Assembly: GCA_029861485.1 (NCBI GenBank)
Contig: JAOTZF010000121.1
Span: forward strand, 1 to 5,684
Direction of reading: 5' to 3'
Origin: Thermoleophilia bacterium
GTDB lineage: Bacteria; Actinomycetota; Thermoleophilia; Miltoncostaeales; Miltoncostaeaceae
DNA: 5,684 nt
Positions 3,510-5,684 of the stretch are shown piece by piece. How positions within the stretch are numbered: the first letter of the stretch is position 1; every line of letters begins with the position of its first letter. Position numbers and translations under genes: made by a program. Under the pieces are notes generated by a model that did not search any database, was not told the DNA's origin, and saw only the letters and a program-made list of their open reading frames with translations.

Positions 3510-5684
3510 GACTTGGCCTCGAGCCAGGTCGCTCCGCTGCCGGTATCTACGGCGAGGGGCGGATCCAACGCGTACGCGGAGCGCATCGACTCGCGCACCA
3601 GACGCGTTGCTTCGGCGACCTCGCCGAGAGGTGCCTCGATCAACAGCTCGTCATGGATCTGAAGCACGATCCTGGCGCCGAGGTGCGCGTCGCGCAGGGC
3701 CTCGTGCGCCCGGACCATCGCGACCTTGATGATGTCCGCGGCGGTGCCCTGCACAATGGTGTTCACGGCGAGACGCTCACCCAGCTGGCGTTGCTGGCGC
3801 GTACGGCCGCCCAGCTCGGGAATCGGTCGACGGCGTCCGAGCAGCGTCGTGACATACCCGTCTTGGCTCGCGGCAGCGATCGTCGCCTCGATGAACGCCT
3901 GCACCTGTGGGTAGCGGTCGAGGTAGGTCTCGATGTAGGCCTTCGCGTCCGCGCGAGGGATGCTCAGCTGCTCTGAGAGCCCAAAGTCGCTGATGCCGTA
4001 GACGATCCCGAAGTTCACGGCCTTCGCCCGGTCGCGCAGATCGCGGTCGACGTCCTCGAGGGGTACGCCGAATACCTCGCTCGCCGTCGCGCGATGGACG
4101 TCGACGCCCGACGCGAAGGCCTGCTTGAGGGCCGGCTCTCCCGAGCAATGCGCAAGAATCCGCAGCTCGACCTGGCTGTAGTCGCAGCTCACCAGCGACC
4201 AGCCGTCCTCAGCGACGAACGCGCCGCGGATCTCACGTCCGAGCGGGGTCCGCACGGGGATGTTCTGGAGATTCGGGTCGTGAGACGAGAGGCGGCCCGT
4301 CTCGGCCACGGTCTGGGCGAAAGTGGTGTGCAGACGGCCGTCGTCGCCGACCAGGGCCGGGAGGGCCGAGAGGTATGTGCTGTCGAGCTTGGTCAGCTCC
4401 CGGTAGGAGCCGATCAGGCCGATGATGGGGTGCTTGGCCTCGAGGCGCCTCAGCACCTGCCGGTCGGTCGAATAGCCGGTCTTCCCTTTCCGAAAGGTCG
4501 GGAGCTCGAGCTTCTCGAAGAGAATGCGGCCGAGCTGCTTCGGAGACTCGATGCTGAACTCCTCGCCCGCGTGCTCGTAGATCTGGTCGCGCAGCTCGTC
4601 GATGCTGTCGCGCACACGCGCGGCGATCTCTCCCAGGCGATGCACGTCCAGGCGCACCCCGACCGCCTCCATCGACGCCAGGACCTCGACCAAGGGCATC
4701 TCGATCTGGCTGAAGAGCGCGACGAGGTCTCGCTCGGCCATCAGGTCCGCTTGCCGCCGGGCGAGCGCTGCCGTGAGCGCCGCCGCTCGGACCACCTCGT
4801 CCTGCGTGCCGCTGACGCCGAGCCCCCGCTCCTCGGCGATCTCTTCCAGGGGATAACCGCGGCGCCGGGGTCGTAGCAGGTACGCGGCGACCATGGTGTC
4901 GTGCGCCACCTCGAGATCCGCAACGCCGAGGCTCTTGGCATCATGCGCCAGGATCGGGCGTCCCGACAGCGCCCGACGAAGGGCGTCGAAGGCGCCCTCG
5001 TCCAGCCCCCCCGCGGCCACCTCTGCGTCGTTCAGCGCGACGGCCCATCGCTCCTCGCCGACGGCAACCGCGACGGGCTCGCTGCTGCCGGCGAGCCGCA
5101 GCGCGAGCGCCTCGGGTGCCATCTCGACGACCTCCACCTCCCGGCTGGCGCCGGAAGGCCCCGCGGCGTCCTCGCCGACGCTGCCGAGCTCGTCGAGCCT
5201 CCGGATGAGGCTGTCGAACTCGAAGTCTCGGAACACTCCACTGAGCAACCGCAGCCGATCGGCGTCGAACTCCAGCACCCCGGCGTTGTCAAGACCGATC
5301 TCGACCGGAGCGTCCCGCACGATGACTGCGAGGTCGCGCGTCATCCGGGCGTCCTCGGCGCTGTTGGTGAGGCTCTCCCTCCGCTTTGGCGACTGCTCCT
5401 CGGCGGCCGCCAGCACCGAGTCGAGGTCGCCGTACTTCTCGAGGAGCTGCGCCGCACCCTTCTCCCCGATTCCGGGGACGCCGGGCAAGTTGTCCGAGCT
5501 GTCTCCGACCATGCCCCGGAAGTCGGTCATCTGCTCCGGGCCGACCCCGTATCGCTCCCGAACGGCATCGGGCGTGTAGAGCACCGTGTCGGTGACTCCC
5601 CGCCCCGTGGCGAGCACGCTGATCCGATCGCTCACCAGCTGCAAGGCGTCGCGATCGCCGGTGAGGATCACGACGTCCTGGCCG
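3506..5684 (-). CDS. polA: DNA polymerase I, 5' end outside the window
   Basis: This is the C-terminal part (about 725 residues) of Pol I, which fills gaps in repair and lagging-strand synthesis. Counting from the GTG at 5671, the 5'-nuclease domain shows TGDRD (4-8) and the helix-hairpin-helix region GDSSDNLPGVPGIGEKGA (56-73), including metal-binding Asp residues. The 3'-5' exonuclease-like domain (about 177-310) lacks its catalytic acids: the DxE strand reads VAVAVGEE, and the later Asp motifs are absent, so proofreading is probably lost. The polymerase domain is complete: motif A DYSQVELR with catalytic D497, motif B RDRAKAVNFGIVYG with K550, F554 and Y558, and motif C HDE with D674 and E675. 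The reading frame stays open upstream of 5671 into the conserved strand before TGD, so that GTG is internal. By comparison with E. coli Pol I, about 130 N-terminal residues lie beyond the right edge. Confidence 0.97.
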   Translation of the reverse strand, partial: GQDVVILTGDRDALQLVSDRISVLATGRGVTDTVLYTPDAVRERYGVGPEQMTDFRGMVGDSSDNLPGVPGIGEKGAAQLLEKYGDLDSVLAAAEEQSPKRRESLTNSAEDARMTRDLAVIVRDAPVEIGLDNAGVLEFDADRLRLLSGVFRDFEFDSLIRRLDELGSVGEDAAGPSGASREVEVVEMAPEALALRLAGSSEPVAVAVGEERWAVALNDAEVAAGGLDEGAFDALRRALSGRPILAHDAKSLGVADLEVAHDTMVAAYLLRPRRRGYPLEEIAEERGLGVSGTQDEVVRAAALTAALARRQADLMAERDLVALFSQIEMPLVEVLASMEAVGVRLDVHRLGEIAARVRDSIDELRDQIYEHAGEEFSIESPKQLGRILFEKLELPTFRKGKTGYSTDRQVLRRLEAKHPIIGLIGSYRELTKLDSTYLSALPALVGDDGRLHTTFAQTVAETGRLSSHDPNLQNIPVRTPLGREIRGAFVAEDGWSLVSCDYSQVELRILAHCSGEPALKQAFASGVDVHRATASEVFGVPLEDVDRDLRDRAKAVNFGIVYGISDFGLSEQLSIPRADAKAYIETYLDRYPQVQAFIEATIAAASQDGYVTTLLGRRRPIPELGGRTRQQRQLGERLAVNTIVQGTAADIIKVAMVRAHEALRDAHLGARIVLQIHDELLIEAPLGEVAEATRLVRESMRSAYALDPPLAVDTGSGATWLEAKS
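3512..3528. terminator. Possible weak hairpin between convergent genes
   Basis: CTTGGC (3512-3517) pairs with GCCAGG (3523-3528), with one G-U pair, around a five-base loop, starting two bases after the end of the operon. It also codes for the last residues of polA. No T-run follows on either strand, so it is not a standard intrinsic terminator. It may be chance in GC-rich DNA. Confidence 0.2.

Noticed and set aside
4094..4876. Long plus-strand open frame inside polA
   Set aside because: It lies opposite conserved Pol I motifs and has the composition expected of a mirror of GC-rich coding sequence. No start signal or domain is visible.
4893..5579. Plus-strand Ser/Ala-rich open frame inside polA
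   Set aside because: The extreme Ser/Arg/Ala composition is typical of an antisense frame of high-GC genes, and the polA reading of the same DNA is clearly conserved.
5669..5671. GTG as the true start of polA
   Set aside because: The frame continues upstream as GQDV into the conserved strand before TGD of the 5'-nuclease domain, so the gene is cut by the window edge.

Overview
The window is GC-rich, densely coded bacterial DNA that reads like an actinobacterial chromosome. A Thermoleophilia/Solirubrobacterales-type lineage is my guess, from the style of the SH3-like plus YkuD enzyme, the exported ferritin-like proteins and the sequence of the Pol I fingers. That placement is inference; no marker gene fixes it. 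I see no RNA genes, CRISPR array, insertion sequence or integration signature.

Layout from left to right. Bases 1-124 hold no gene I can name, although they show codon-like base periodicity. A very small J-domain-like protein lies on the minus strand (125-334). It keeps the J-domain fold signature but lacks the HPD tripeptide needed to stimulate Hsp70. A non-coding stretch of about 245 bases follows, probably carrying divergent promoters. Next is a tight plus-strand operon of four genes (581-3509): two tandem exported ferritin-like proteins (one base apart), an exported L,D-transpeptidase with an SH3-like domain (13 bases further on), and a single-pass membrane protein whose start overlaps the transpeptidase stop (ATGA). 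The membrane protein has a Pro/Ala/Glu-rich outer segment and a cytoplasmic domain that looks like a winged helix. The operon converges on polA (DNA polymerase I, minus strand), which is cut by the right edge. The two converging stop codons share one CTAG.

The operon appears to be an envelope module. The ferritin-like pair has complete carboxylate/histidine ligand sets and may bind metal or handle oxidants outside the membrane. The transpeptidase remodels peptidoglycan. The last protein could link the envelope to a cytoplasmic response. Family assignments for the ferritin-like proteins, the transpeptidase and Pol I are well supported by visible motifs. The joint function of the operon is hypothesis only. 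polA is a housekeeping neighbour, with a 3'-5' exonuclease domain that has lost its catalytic residues.
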